From positions 6,697,831 through 6,761,830 of the forward strand of contig CM066919.1 of NCBI GenBank assembly GCA_033964015.1: DNA of 64,000 nucleotides. Direction: 5' to 3'. Within the stretch, counting starts at the first letter, position 1, and each line of letters opens with the position of its first letter. The translations under genes and the position numbers were made by a program. The notes under the pieces were generated by a model. That model saw nothing but the letters and a program-made list of their open reading frames with translations. It made no database searches and was not told where the DNA came from. This document shows positions 33,637 to 45,476 of this stretch, piece after piece. This stretch comes from Scolanthus callimorphus (taxonomy: Eukaryota; Cnidaria; Anthozoa; Actiniaria; Edwardsiidae).

Positions 33637-33840
33637 TACTTCAAATACTCAATAATTATTCATGACCTAATTAGCCAACACAGAGGGAAAACGATCAATG
33701 TTGAAACATCTCCATTTATTTATTTTTTAATTCCTTGGTCATTTGAAATACTCAGCCTGTGACATAATCTTAAATCATCAACCCCTCTCTACCCTACCCA
33801 AACAGGATTTATCAATATAATCATATTTTACTTGTGAAAC

Positions 33841-34835
33841 TTGAATTACGTCACTAGTCATGCGCACAATTGAAAAGGTCAAGATTGTTTTTAGAAAGCC
33901 TTTCCCACATGAAAGTTGGCGGCGCACATGCATATAGTCTGGAACAAACTGAACAAGATCCTTTCTATTCTAGATTTCCGAGAGAGGGTGTCTTCACACG
34001 GAACGTTCCTACAGTCTGCCTTTGTACGGCGTAGACTGACTGGTACAAAAAAAAAGTATGAACTTGGATTGCGTCACTAGTCATGCGCAGAAGTGAAAAG
34101 ATTAAGAGTGTTTCCAAAAAGCCTGTCCCACATGGAGGTTGGCGGCGAACATTCATATAGTCTGGAACAAGATTCTTGTATTTTACTTCTCCGATAGAGG
34201 AGACGCGTGTCTTCTCACGGAACAGTTGCTACAGTCTGCCATTGTACGGCGCAGACTGACTAGTACAAAATATTTCGATGGCGAGGGGCTTGAAATTATG
34301 AATATTATTAATTATGAACTTGGAGTGCGTCACTAGTCATGCGCAGAAGTGAAAAGATTAAGAGTGTTTCCAAAAAGCCTGTCCCACATGGAGGTTGGCG
34401 GCGAACATTCATATAGTCTGGAACAAGATTCTTGTATTTTATTTCTCCGATAGAGGAGACGCGTGTCTTCTCACGGAACAGTTGCTACAGTCTGCCATTG
34501 TACGGCGCAGACTGACTAGTACAAAAATATTTCGATGGCGAGGGGCTTGAAATTATGAATATTATTAATTATGAACTTGGATTGCGTCACTAGTCATGCG
34601 CAGAAGTGAAAAGATCAAGAGTGTTTTCATAAAGCCTGTCCCACATGGAGGTTGGTGGCGCACAAGCATATAGTCTCGAACCAAAATTCTTTGTATTGAC
34701 TTCTCCGAGAGAGGAGACTTCTGTCTTCTCACGGAGTGGTTCCTACTTTCTGCCTTTGCCCGGCGCAGAGACTGACTAGTAGAAAATACTAGTAGAGGGT
34801 GAGGACCTTGAAATTATGAATATTCAAAGTCCTTG
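33841..34835 (+). repeat. Tandem repeat, four units of about 225-257 bp
   Basis: Units begin near 33845, 34070, 34325 and 34582 with GCGTCACTAGTCATGCGCA. Units 2 and 3 are nearly identical; 1 and 4 are more diverged. Each contains GGAGGTTGGCGGCG and GCGCAGACTGACTAGTAC. Not coding. Confidence 0.85.
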
Positions 34836-35087
34836 GACCTTGAAAAGTTTTCAAGTCCCACTTGCAGTAAATAGAGGAGTATTCTGCCGCGCATGCGCAT
34901 TGCATCTTAGGAACTTGACTTGTTTGGTTATCAATGGCGGAGAAAGATTACCGAGTGTGTCGAAACATGCGCCAGTTGTGCACCGTGTGAGGATTAACTT
35001 CACCCAAGAATCTAAGAAATAGCTAAATGGGCTTTTGGTCTGTAATTGTGGCTGGAATCAGCGAGTGAAAGAACACAGTTTGACTTA

Positions 35088-35189
35088 CCAACCGGGAGCC
35101 TTTGCGCCCCGTTTTCTTTTGTTTTCAAATTGATCCATTGTTTTTCGGATGCTCTGATTGGATTAGAGTCCGCAAAGGCTCTCGGTTGG
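35088..35189. repeat. Short foldback element
   Basis: CCAACCGGGAGCCTTTGCG and its near-exact reverse complement at 35171-35189 (one mismatch). The surrounding 34836-35087 and 35190-37900 hold no gene I can support. A microsatellite-tailed retroelement end (AAGCGCTATAAAAATTC then ATT repeats) lies at about 36905-36957, and a G-run at about 37381-37395. Confidence 0.6.
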
Positions 35190-38100
35190 TGACGGGCCTT
35201 TAAATTACCGAACAAACATGCAAAGTTGCTACTCACTTACGAGGCTGACACCAGCATGTTGTAGCTTGCTCGGGTTTTTCGATGTGGATATCTGATATGC
35301 AACGAAGGCTACTGCTCCGAAACCCTGTCTTATGGTAAGTTTTAGTTCTATAGTTTGTTCATAACATACAAGAATGTAAATCGGTTGTTCTCTTTCAGCG
35401 ATCAAGCTCGAAAATATTACGATATTTATGTGTAAAAACCTCATTTTAGACTTAGTTGACAGCGAATTTCCCGTAATCGTAGAACGAGTATCACAGTTCG
35501 GACATTTGGACTAGTTTTATCGTCCTTTCCTGGTTTGTTCTTTATGGGTTTTATTAGCCCCAAAATCGGAGAAAGTTTTCCGATTATTTCTTGAAAGTAT
35601 GACCACACTCGACAAGCGTGTTGAAAGTTCAATACGTGTATCGAACTCATTACTAAGTATTTATTTTTGTTTCAAAGTGATCGGTGGCATATTTTCGAGA
35701 ATATTGCCTGCTAAATTATGCCTAAAATTTATTTGCTAATGAATATTTATTATTATATTATTGTGGACGATCTAGGAAGAGTATCACACAAGTATTCCTA
35801 TCATGCTGAGCCTCACTAATGATATTATCATCCTGTCATATTGAATTAGCTGGCAAAATCGGAGAAAACATTATTAAACTTGTTTGCTGTAAGCTGGTTT
35901 TTCAACACTTTGTTGCATGTGATGTATTAAAAGTGATAATTGAGGTTTTTGCTGTACTACACTAATATTGGCCCCTGATATGGTGCTTCCCCAGTCACGC
36001 AATCACATATATCCAAGAAAGAGAACAAAGCTATCTATTTTTCATATCTTGCTATGGCCAGCAGTCCTCCCTGGTTACCATGAGGTTGGCTTTCAAACAA
36101 TGAAACTTTCCCCTGTGTGCTAGTGCATTTTTCACTTTTAAAAGGCCATAAATGGTGACTTGTGAGTGGAAATGATAACATTATTGATGTTACAGTCAAC
36201 CCGGATGTACTCTTCCCTACAATTTCACAATATTGCCTAGCAACAATGATGGACAACTTACTCAGATCAAATTGCAAAAAAATATTTTGTATCTGTCTAC
36301 AAGGTATTGTACCAGAACTTGAAACTTTTTGTTTCTGATCTGATTTGCCTAACGCCGTCCTACTCTAGTGCTGAGACATGTGGTGAATGAAAGTTGCTTG
36401 CGACGATTGAAATTTGATACCAGGCAAGTTGGCCATCAATGTAAGAGAACTAACTGGCTTGACTGTAATGTGCCAATTTCATTTCACTTCTCTGAGTTAC
36501 TCTGCATTAAAAAAGGAAATATGTCTCGAAGCATAATAAAAGGTATAATGGAGAGTAAGTAATTCAGAAGTAACTTGCTGTGCATTGTTTGTTGCAGGTT
36601 CAGAAGGTTTATTACAGGGATAATGCCATTCTTGGCTGGATGATCACAAAACAATTACAGCCTGCAACCAAAGACCACAATTGCTGGTGGTTCAGAGGTG
36701 CAACATGTTAGAAAAGCACTACAGCATTTCATCAATTGTTTTTCAGAAGTAGAACTATACCTAAGAGGGAACTATACCTAAAGAGTTCCCTTTCTGGAGA
36801 GAAGAGACTACTCAAGAGTTTTCACTACAGATAGTTTAGTGCTCAGTAGAACATCACAGTGCTGTATCAAAATCCCCTTTGCTTCAATTTAACTTTTTTT
36901 TATAATTAAGCGCTATAAAAATTCTATTATTATTATTATTATTATTATTTATTATTAAATGTTATATTGCCACCTCAAAATCCAATATTTTCAACAGGTG
37001 GAAGTTTTGTCAACTGCCCAATTTTCTCTGAATTGGATTGCAGTTGACAGAACTTGTCAGAATACTCTCTGCCAGTAATAAATAGCATAATAAATTGTTG
37101 ACAATATGGTGTTCTAATAGTTTCTTGGACATAATAATCCATCATTGAATCCCAGGGAAGGGTGAAGTTAGAGCTTGTATCTCAAGGGTGGATACCCTTC
37201 ACAGTCTTCAGGCTGGGTATTTAAAAATCGTTGACAAATTCCCAGCTTGACTAGATACAAAATCCGGGTTTGTAAATCATTGTAGTCAATGAGATTTAAT
37301 TCCAGGATAGGTGATTCAAATCCAGCACCTCGAGGTATCATCTGAAGAAACGGTACCTGATTGGGGAGGAGGTGGGGTTTGGGGGGGGGGGGGGGCTGGA
37401 TGGTGAAGCTTGTCAAGACATTTTCTAAGGTTACACACACACTAATCAACATGTTTCTTTGGTCACCATGACATATTGTAGTTTTTTTTATTACTACTAA
37501 CAGGTCAGTCAAAGTACACTGAATGATGCTCATTTTGTTTTGTAAGTGGTTGGAGTTCCAGCAAAATCTATGTGCAGAACAACGGGTCAACTTATATTTC
37601 TCAACCCAAAGCTATGATATGTTTCCACTTGATCTAACCGGGATCTAACCCCACTGGAAGGTCCCGAAATATCAGGGTAAACTGATAGGATAAAAAATGA
37701 AATCGTTACTATTGCTAAACATCGTCTTTTTTCCGGTTCTTGCAGTCTGGATTTCAGTCTGAATCAGTTTTAACAGTCGCAGATGAAGGTCCACATATCC
37801 TCAAATCAAACACGTTTATTTGCACTACACAGGCAGCTGAATAAACCTTTTATTTTATCCCTCCCGCTTTCAGAATAAAAGAAACAAAACAAACGAGAAA
37901 TAGAAATAGCGCGCTATTTGATTACAAATTCGCGATACTCAACAGTGCTTTTCCCTGAGTTGAGTCTGCAATGTAAACATGGACGGCAGCGGTTGTTGCG
38001 CATGGCATAAGCAAAATACTCCTCTGTTCTTGCAGTATCTTCCTGGGATTTCAAGGTACTGCACGTGGTACAAAATGAGAGCTCTGATTGACTAATTAAG

Positions 38101-39017
38101 TCATGAATAATTAATGAGTATTTGAATAATATTTCAAAGTGTATCTTTGTCTTCATAATAATCTTCTATTTACAAACACTGCCGGGGATTTATTTCAAAG
38201 TCCATTTGATTTTTGAAATTTGCCCCTTGTAGTGCTTTGACTATTGAAATCGCCCCTTAAAGTGTTTTGAGGTACTGATTGCTTAGTGATTTCAATACAT
38301 TTAATGATCTGAAAACCAAAAACGACTTCAGTTTTCAGCAGCAAGCAACTCATCTCGGAGTTTTTTTCTTGTTTTTCACTTGGCGCGCGCACTTTAATGG
38401 CTTCCCCAGGCACGTCCATGCGAAGGACTCTTTTGGCAAACAAAGCCTAAAACAAAAACATTTGGCCAGGTTTGAGCTACACATTGTAAAAACAAAACTA
38501 ATTCAGCTGAAGTGGACGGCTCTCATCACAAACATATAAGTGAGTTATGTGTTCTGAATGACAGCTTATCTCTTCTTGTCGACTTCAAAAATAACACCAG
38601 CTAGCAACCCTGTGAGTGATATGTATCACATCCACGGTGGTAGTATATTTTTTTCTGACAATGTTCGTTTTTCTTTAAGAAAAAAAATTATGTGTAGCGA
38701 TAATTTTGCTATCTTTCTTCGTGTTTCCATGGTTATTTTCGTCAAATGACGATCTACAATCCCGATTTTAATCTTCTGGGGGGCAACAACGTTGCTGGCT
38801 GGGAAAAATTGAGCTGAGGTTCTGCTGGGAAAATATCACTGAAGTTGCCTCATGGGAAAAAAGGAGCAGATAATTTTTTTCCCAGCAACTTTTTAAACGC
38901 ATTTTTACTTTACAGAAACACCAGCAAACACCGAAAGAAGAAAACAATGTTTTGAAATCACGAGTCGCGATCCAGCAGTTCAGGCTGTCATTCCAGTTGT
39001 TCTTACTCTCCACCTAC

Positions 39018-39145
39018 CTCCTTCTCCACCACCGCAAAAATTACAGGTCTTTCGGCAATTATTTTCCATAAATTGCACATAAGATTCGCAGTGTCCTAGT
39101 GTAGCCAAATAATGCACATCGTGACCGCGTTTATGTCGATGCATT
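39018..39145 (-). pseudogene. Frameshifted ShKT exon copy
   Basis: 128 nt instead of 132-135. One base is missing in AATAATGCACATC relative to the intact copies, which breaks the frame after the second cysteine. The acceptor region (GGAATGTTGTAG) lacks a pyrimidine tract, and only 35 nt separates it from the next exon, too short for a normal intron. It is probably not spliced in. Confidence 0.8.
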
Positions 39146-39180
39146 CTACAACATTCCAGTTGTTCTTACTGTCAACTTAC

Positions 39181-39312
39181 CTCCTTCTCCACCACCGCAA
39201 AAATTACAGCTCTTTCGGCAATTCGTTTCCATAAATAATTGCAAATGATTGTCGCAGTAGCCTTGTGTAGCCAAATAATTGCACATCGTGACCGCGTTTC
39301 TGTCGGTGCATT
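39181..39312 (-). CDS. Host exon encoding a ShKT domain (b)
   Basis: 132-nt minus-strand exon, acceptor …TTTTTTGTAG, donor GTAAGTTGAC, phase 1-1. It encodes a second six-cysteine ShKT module (ECTDRNAVTMC, GYC, ETNCRKSC, NFC) with the same Gly-rich end as the copy at 32721-32855. It would lie upstream of that exon in the transcript. The neighbouring copy at 39018-39145 is its decayed duplicate. Confidence 0.83.
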
Positions 39313-40004
39313 CTACAAAAAAGGAAAGGTTTTAATGATCTTCTAGTTGATTACCCGTGAATAAATTCACTTAGTCTTTGAAGGTTGTTAGAGCGGATGG
39401 CAAAACAAATTGTTAAATATTTTTTTGTCAAAGCATGCTGAGAAAAGTCTTTGTAGGCAACTTTCTGGTGTGGGTGACTTTTTTTCTTTGACAATATAAC
39501 CACTGCTTGTTTTTTTTGTTGTTCCTGGAAAACTACGTTGAGATGTTTGGGAGCGCAAAGACATGATTAAACTTTTAAAATACAGACTTGGCTTTTTTTA
39601 CCATCTGGGGGGGGGGGGGGATTCGACAACAACTGTAAGTGAACTTTCTAAAACTTGGTAAATAATACTCTAAAAGCCAACTCATTAACATCAAGATAAT
39701 GTAAATGTAATAATTTGACATTAACACATAAATTTTATTAAACTTGCGTCATAATGACACAAGAAAATAATTTTGAAAATTGTCCGCAATCTTGGATTTC
39801 ATTTAATTTTGAATAGTGTTAAGAAAGCCGTTTAAAAAGAAAATGAGTTTAATAAATTTCAAAGTGCATCTTTGACTTACTAATAATTTTCTATTTAGAA
39901 GTCCATTGAGTTTTGAACAAAATGTTACATATAGCAGTTTTTTGTCTTATGTCGAGAAGAACGTCTAAATACTACTTTTCGAGAATTTTCCGCTCTAAGG
40001 AGGC

Positions 40005-40202
40005 TCACTTTAAGGAGGCTCATAGCAATTTTTCATGCCCTCACCAACATAACTTAATGGTCTGTAACTCATACGGAAATGCACAGAACAGAAAGCCACT
40101 TTACAAGTAAACATGCTGTGGATTGTTCTTTGTGTCAACATATGGTTTGTTTACATTAATGCTTCCATGGCAACGTAATGGCGACCCTTCCAACGGTGTA
40201 GA
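40005..40202 (-). repeat. EGF-exon duplication unit, copy 4, left part
   Basis: GGAGGCTCATAGCAATTTTT to CCAACGGTGTAGA matches 22498-22687. It breaks at 40202 and resumes at 48515, where CGAAATGACAATTATGTTGC to CTTACCATTACATG continues the same unit up to the last bases of the exon. Confidence 0.8.
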
Positions 40203-40384
40203 CAGACAGACAGAAACCTTTATTTATTTATAAGGTTCAGGGTAGCCCTTTCAGATTGAAAACAACCTGTTGTCAACAGGAGCCCTGAGCACTAATAGAA
40301 ATCTATCTACAATATATATACACAGTATAAATATTTACATATAAGTAATACTTATTATAAATTGATAAAAACTATATCATTAAA
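40202..40384 (-). mobile_element. Retroelement 3' end with CTGT tail
   Basis: On the minus strand, AT-rich sequence ends AAATAAAGGTTTCTGTCTGTCTGT at 40202, the pattern of a 5'-truncated LINE with a tetranucleotide tail. Upstream sequence merges with the Penelope-like fragment. Confidence 0.6.
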
Positions 40385-40705
40385 ACCACAAGAGAAATTT
40401 TGAAATCTTGACTCCACCAATATTTCAACTGTACAAGACAGCCTTCATCAAGGTGAATGGCTGATGACGCGTTACGCGTGATAATATGAAACATAGTTGA
40501 AACTGCGCGAGCTACAAGTGCCAGAGTTAACGAACTAACTAGCCCGCGCTAATAAACAAGAAACAAACACATTACGTGTTACGAGCGCGACGATTCTGAC
40601 TATAAAAAAAGTCATTGTCTTTAAGTCCCTCAGGAATAAGAGTTTTAAGGCGGTATGCCCATTGGCCTTCCCTATCCCTAATATTATAACTCTGCCCTAC
40701 TTTAT
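40385..40705 (-). mobile_element. Penelope-like element, 3' end (fragment 1)
   Basis: On the minus strand a C-terminal coding remnant reads REGQWAYRLKTLIPEGL and ends NRRARNT-stop, as in Penelope-like elements with a GIY-YIG tail. Conserved 3' non-coding sequence follows, with CCTTGATGAAGGCTGTCTTG and CAGTTGAAATATTGG. It is 5'-truncated exactly at a hairpin of the AGCGGAG family (40711-40746). The Penelope assignment rests on the C-terminal motif and its position, not on a reverse transcriptase. Confidence 0.65.
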
Positions 40706-40710
40706 CTAAT

Positions 40711-40746
40711 ATATAGATTTAGGCACTGCCTAAAAGCGGAGCTTCC
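40711..40746 (-). repeat. Hairpin of the GGAG-TTCCGCTTTTAG type (a)
   Basis: On the minus strand CCGCTTTTAGGCAGTGCCTA then AATCTATATAT. Stem TTTAGGCA/TGCCTAAA. It is adjacent to Penelope fragment 1. Related copies are at 47819, 56737 and 58240. Confidence 0.7.
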
Positions 40747-40935
40747 AACTATTGTAAGGAATCAAAGATGGTAGTAGTTAATTGTAGCATCAAAAATACA
40801 TTTATTATATTTAGACTAATATTATTGCCTTTGTGCCTTTTACAAAACACAAAAAGCACGAGGACAACTCAACTAATAAAAATGTAGACACCCGTAGTTC
40901 ACATGAGGTGAGATATCAACCTCATCTCCAGGGTC

Positions 40936-41125
40936 TTGTGGGTAATTTTCAAGATGGCGGTTGGTCGAGTAGAAGACCCTGGGGGAGGCTGAGTCACATG
41001 ACCACTGTTTGAAAACATGGGAACGAGGTTGTCCTTTGTTGTGAAATGGTCATGTGACTCAGCCTCCCCCAGGGTTTTCTCCCGAGTCAACCACCATTTT
41101 GAAAAACGATGGAGAAGACCCTGAG
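40936..41125. repeat. Foldback element with perfect 29-bp core arms
   Basis: 40977-41005 and 41047-41075 are exact reverse complements (GGGGGAGGCTGAGTCACATG inside). Imperfect symmetry extends outward (TTCAAGATGGCGGTTGG against CCACCATTTTGAAA). Confidence 0.8.
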
Positions 41126-41344
41126 ACAACTTTGGAGTAGGGACAAAACTGGCACCTGTTTCACATGAGAAAAAAAGTGCAAGATATCTTGGTGTTGTGG
41201 CTAACACATGCGGCACGCACTATCAAGAAAGTTGGCCCAACCCCTGACCTGTCAAGGAATAGGACAGGGAAATTCTTGTTAGGGCTGTTGTTAGGCCTAA
41301 CAGAGCCCCTGGAACCCCCACCTGGCTACGCCCCTGAACACCAC

Positions 41345-41700
41345 TTACAGACCTAACAGCCTTAACAGCTCTAACAGTCCTATCAGCTCTAACAGTCTAA
41401 ACAGCCCTAACAGAGGGCTGTTAGGTGTTGATCATAATATGTGCCCTGCCTTTTAGGAATGCTTCCTCTCTGCTGTTTAGGACTGTTAGGTTTGTTAGGG
41501 CTGTTAGGTTTGTTGGCTGTTAGGGTTGTCAGGCCAGCCAGGGCTGTTTGGGCTGTTAGGGCTGTAAGGGCTGTAGGGGTTGATCATAATGTGCCCCGCC
41601 TTTTAGACGTGGGAGTAAGGAATGCTTCCTCCCAGCTGTTTGTCCCTAACAGCAGCCCTGTGCTGTTTGGGGCTGTTAGGCCTTACAGCAGCCCCTAACA
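41345..41700. repeat. CTAACAG / CTGTTAG minisatellite that reverses orientation
   Basis: 41352-41413 is built from CTAACAG-like units. 41414-41580 is built from GGGCTGTTAG units, and mixed units follow to 41700. GTTGATCATAATATGTGCCC and GTTGATCATAATGTGCCC recur at about 41427 and 41580. Confidence 0.75.
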
Positions 41701-43244
41701 AGAACTGCCCTGTCCTATTTCTTGACTCATATGACCCCTGAGATAGACAGTTTTATGCTGTTCCTACACAAATACCATATCTCTCAGCCCAGAGTTGTCT
41801 CGGTCACAAGTGAATTGTTTGATTTCAACACAGAGGGATTGTATAGAGGCAAGTCTGGGGACCAAAATATCCCCTTATCCCCATATCTTGCCTCATTTGG
41901 TGCCTCAGCTGTATCCCTGCAAAATATCCGAAAAATATCCCCCTAAAATATTTGGTAATCTTTTCAACCCTAAAAAAGTTTGCAGTTTCAAATTTTGTAA
42001 TGACTAAATTTTCAAATTTTCAAATAAATTTGATTGCTTGATTGGCTTGATTTATTTTATTGCTTGGCACATGTCCCACGGCTTACAGTCAGAATTAGCA
42101 TGCTCCCTGCTCTTTTCCATACAAATACTGTAATTCTTTTTAGAAATTCCATAGGGGTGGGGGTCACTTTTCAACACCCTTCTGGGCAGGGGGGGACTTT
42201 ACTTTTTTTTTACTTTTTCCAATACAGCCTACCCCTCTCAACGAGGATTACTGGCTGGGGGTCAGCTGGGGGACACAATAACCAGGGGACAGAATAACTT
42301 TCATGATTTATTCAGGACAGTATTTATTCCTCAGTGGAAAAAACTGCATTATCTGACAGAATAGTAAGTAGTATATATTCACAAGACAATATTATTGATA
42401 GATACACCAGAGAAATTAATATGAGACATTTTACTAGGATTCCGGGCAATTTTGGCAAAGTGGCCAAAAATCCAGTTACTGAAACACTTAGAATCACTTC
42501 CTTGATTTTGGTCTATTTTGGAAACTAAATGTATGCCATGAACAACAAAATGAAAAACAGAGAAATATAATGTCAAAGTTCTCCACCCTGGAGTACTACA
42601 ATGAAACTCTATGTTGACCCAATTCTATGAAAACCCTCAGCTGTATATTGAAACAGGTTGCTACTAGATTTCATAATGGAAATAACACAAGTTACTATAC
42701 TTGCGTGCAGACCCTTCAAAAGATATTGGACCAGACACTGCTCCTGGCCATACGGGTGTTAAGCAGAAGGCCGCAAAGTCCAAAGTGTTCCAATTAATAC
42801 ATAACTCCATATTATGGGTGGAGCAATTTTGTAGAAGGGTCTGAAATTAATGAAGTTTCAGGTTTACAAGATGTCCAGAAAAGGAAAAAAAAAAGGTACT
42901 TGAATTTCACCTAATTGCACTTAAAATACTGAAAAAATATGGGGGCTGGGGGGGAGGGGGGGAAGAGAAAATAGAAATAAGACAGAAAAACAAAATAATT
43001 TCTGTTTGAGGGGGCATGCTCCCCCTGAGAAAAGTTTGAAAAACTTGGATCAAGATACTTCTATTGGGTTTTAGGAAGAGGTGAAAACAATGAAACCACA
43101 GCAGAAACATATAACAGAGGCTCTCTTTATTCTGATCCAACAGAAATGGGAAAACGTTCTGTGCACTCTACTGACTTTCCTTTGAGCAAGGAAAATATTA
43201 TTGATGCATAACATTTAACTTATATTTGGCTGGGAACAAACCGG

Positions 43245-43777
43245 TTATGCACTAGTTAAATGAAGCCCCCACCCCTAGGGACCCACGGAAGGGTTGGGGA
43301 TTTGAGTTTACCCCTGAACACAAGCCGTTTAAGTCCCCACTCCATCGGGAGGAAATTCCTGTGAAATGCCCCTACCCTTGGGGCCTCCGAAATCACCTTT
43401 TACTTGCAAGCATCAAAGAAAGAACACACCTTTCTATGATCGTCAAAGGGAAGTGGGACTCAGCTAGTGTGGTGTCCTATATGAAACAAGGGATGCAAGT
43501 ACAGAAAAATGCATTAAAATCGAATGATTCCAATGAATTGCATCGTATTACATGTAGATTTTCATGGCCAAAATCAAAGTGAAAGATTGACCGAAATAAT
43601 TTATCTGAAAGCAAATAAACATTCCCCGGGGGGTGGGGACAGGTTCCAGAATCAAAACCAGTCAAATCCACCACCCCCTCGGAACAGACTCTTGTTTTAA
43701 AATGCTTTAAACCCCCACGATAACCCCACCCTTCCCCGGGTCCCTAGGGGTGGGGGTTTCAATTGACTAGTGCATTA
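43245..43777. mobile_element. PIF/Harbinger-type MITE
   Basis: TTA on each side (43245-43247, 43775-43777) flanks a 527-bp element whose ends TGCACTAGT…CCCCCACCCCTAGGGACCC are inverted repeats of about 38 bp. A TWA 3-bp target fits PIF/Harbinger. Non-coding. Between 41701 and 43244, and between 43778 and 45476, I see no gene I can support. Confidence 0.75.
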
Positions 43778-45476
43778 CTCACGAAGAATCCAAAACAAAT
43801 TGAAACACAGGTCGAAAGTTTTTAAGAAATATCTTATAATAGATAGCTATCAATAGATAGAATAAAGTAATCAATTCTATAAATCAATGAATGGCCAAAA
43901 CACAGTTGAAAGTCTATGATCATCTTTTCTAAATCGTACGACCGAGGAATCAAATTCCCAGAAGAGATCGTCTAGTCAGAGAAAATATTTCTCATAAAAA
44001 ATAAATAAACATTCTTACCAAAGAGCTTGCAGTTTAATCCACTTCATACTGAATGTTTGTCCAACTCCAGCCAACAGTGAGTTTCCAATCCACACCGCAC
44101 CCATTACATCCGTGACTTTCAAAGCTATTCCATGTCTTTAGGGAGCTGAAGAACCCACAAAACACGGCAAAACATGAAAACTCCCACGCTTGATTTGGGC
44201 ACCATTGTTGTTGTACTGTAACTCGTTCCTGTGAATCCAGCTATAGTCCTGACACTTAGTCCATCAGCTGTCGAGGAGAGCCGAAAATAGGGGAACAAAC
44301 GAAACCGTTTCCATGTTTATTATATCCATTTTGAAATCACTGTCAATCCCTGCAATCTGATTGGCTTACAACAGTGCGATTTATTCCCAAATCGCATCCT
44401 TTTGAGTCCAAATCGCATCTTTTTCTCAGCCAATCAAAATGAAGCACAAAAATCAATCAGCCAATCAGCTTTCAGGGTTAAATGGCAGTGACCAATCAGA
44501 TTACAGGAAAATAATGGCAGGAAAACCATCTTCCTGCAATTTGTTGGGGAAATTCCCCACTTTCTTCTTCTGCTTGAAAAGAAAAACAAGAAACAAAGGC
44601 AAAACTATGGATAAAACTTTAAATATTTACAGTACCTTTTTATCTGTCGTTTTTCCAGAGTATGATATCAGTTTCACGACAATATGGAGGATTTTCAAGC
44701 GAATAATCCAGCACCTCTGGTGCAAAATTCCGGTCCCGAGTCCAGGAATCCGAGTCCACCGAAAAACAAACAACAGCAAAGTCCACAAAATCAAAAGATG
44801 ATGATTTTACATGCTTTCCGGTAGATAATGTGGTAGAAGAGCTGAAGTCTAAAGTGATCAATAAGAACACTTCCCGGTTAACACAAAGCTGGATGAAAGT
44901 GTTTCGCAAATTCACAGCTGATAGTGAAACGATGCCGCCATCTTGAAAATCACCTCCGCTCATCTATCAAACTCCACTCTCTTCAAACATGAAAACACTA
45001 CCATCCACAGCCAGATGCAGCAAGTGATGAAATTTAGCAATACAGCTCATGGCTTCCAAGCATAATTTGCAGTCAAGTTTTGATTTTATGCCATCGCAAG
45101 TCATTCGCCCAGCGAAGTCACAGTTCCATCGCAAAACTTCAATATTTCTACGTCTCCAACTCCACTCCATCTCCGAGGCCGCAATAAAAGCGACGAGCAT
45201 TCCTTCCTTTTGACAGACAATGAAAATTACTTTGTTGAATTGTGTATGGTGTAATTTTAAACATAAGTGATCTCAACTCTGAATGAACTTTGCAGGTTAT
45301 GAGTGATCGAAATCGTTTTGTTTGTCACATGACAATTTCTGCATATAAGTAAGTACTTAATGAGTTCGTTTTGCATACAATGTTTTTGTGAGGCATTTCC
45401 GGTTTCAAGAAAATAAATTGATAGAATCCTCTGGGCCTAGAATGTGATTTCAAAATGGATAATGATATATATGTCG

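Larger units (their letters stand above)
33521..38134. mobile_element. About 4.6-kb insertion with 8-bp target duplication
   Basis: TAATATTT occurs at 33521-33528 and 38127-38134. The paralogous sequence near 39840-39890 runs uninterrupted. Inner inverted ends TTCAAATACTCAATAATTAT (33641) and the matching right end (about 38080-38126) suggest a DNA element, with a small hairpin (33529-33636) at its left edge. Inside are tandem repeats (33841-34835), a short foldback (35088-35189) and unrecognised sequence. No transposase. An 8-bp duplication would fit hAT. Confidence 0.6.
38585..39840 (-). repeat. ShKT-exon segmental duplication, copy 2
   Basis: Counterpart of 32190-33520. It contains a partial internal duplication so that two ShKT exon copies lie 35 bp apart, and a G-run at about 39608-39620. 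Confidence 0.8.

Noticed and set aside
34927..36720. Spliced transcript starting ATGGCGGAG at 34927 or ending CTTATG|GTAAGT near 35333, joined to an acceptor at 36597
   Set aside because: Splice-like sites exist, but no combination gives more than about 35 residues and the phases do not agree. The region lies inside a probable transposon.
32721..39312. ShKT exons as a stand-alone sea-anemone-type channel toxin gene
   Set aside because: No signal-peptide exon or propeptide is present and the exons are symmetrical internal modules ending in Gly-rich linkers, which fits a multidomain protein better.
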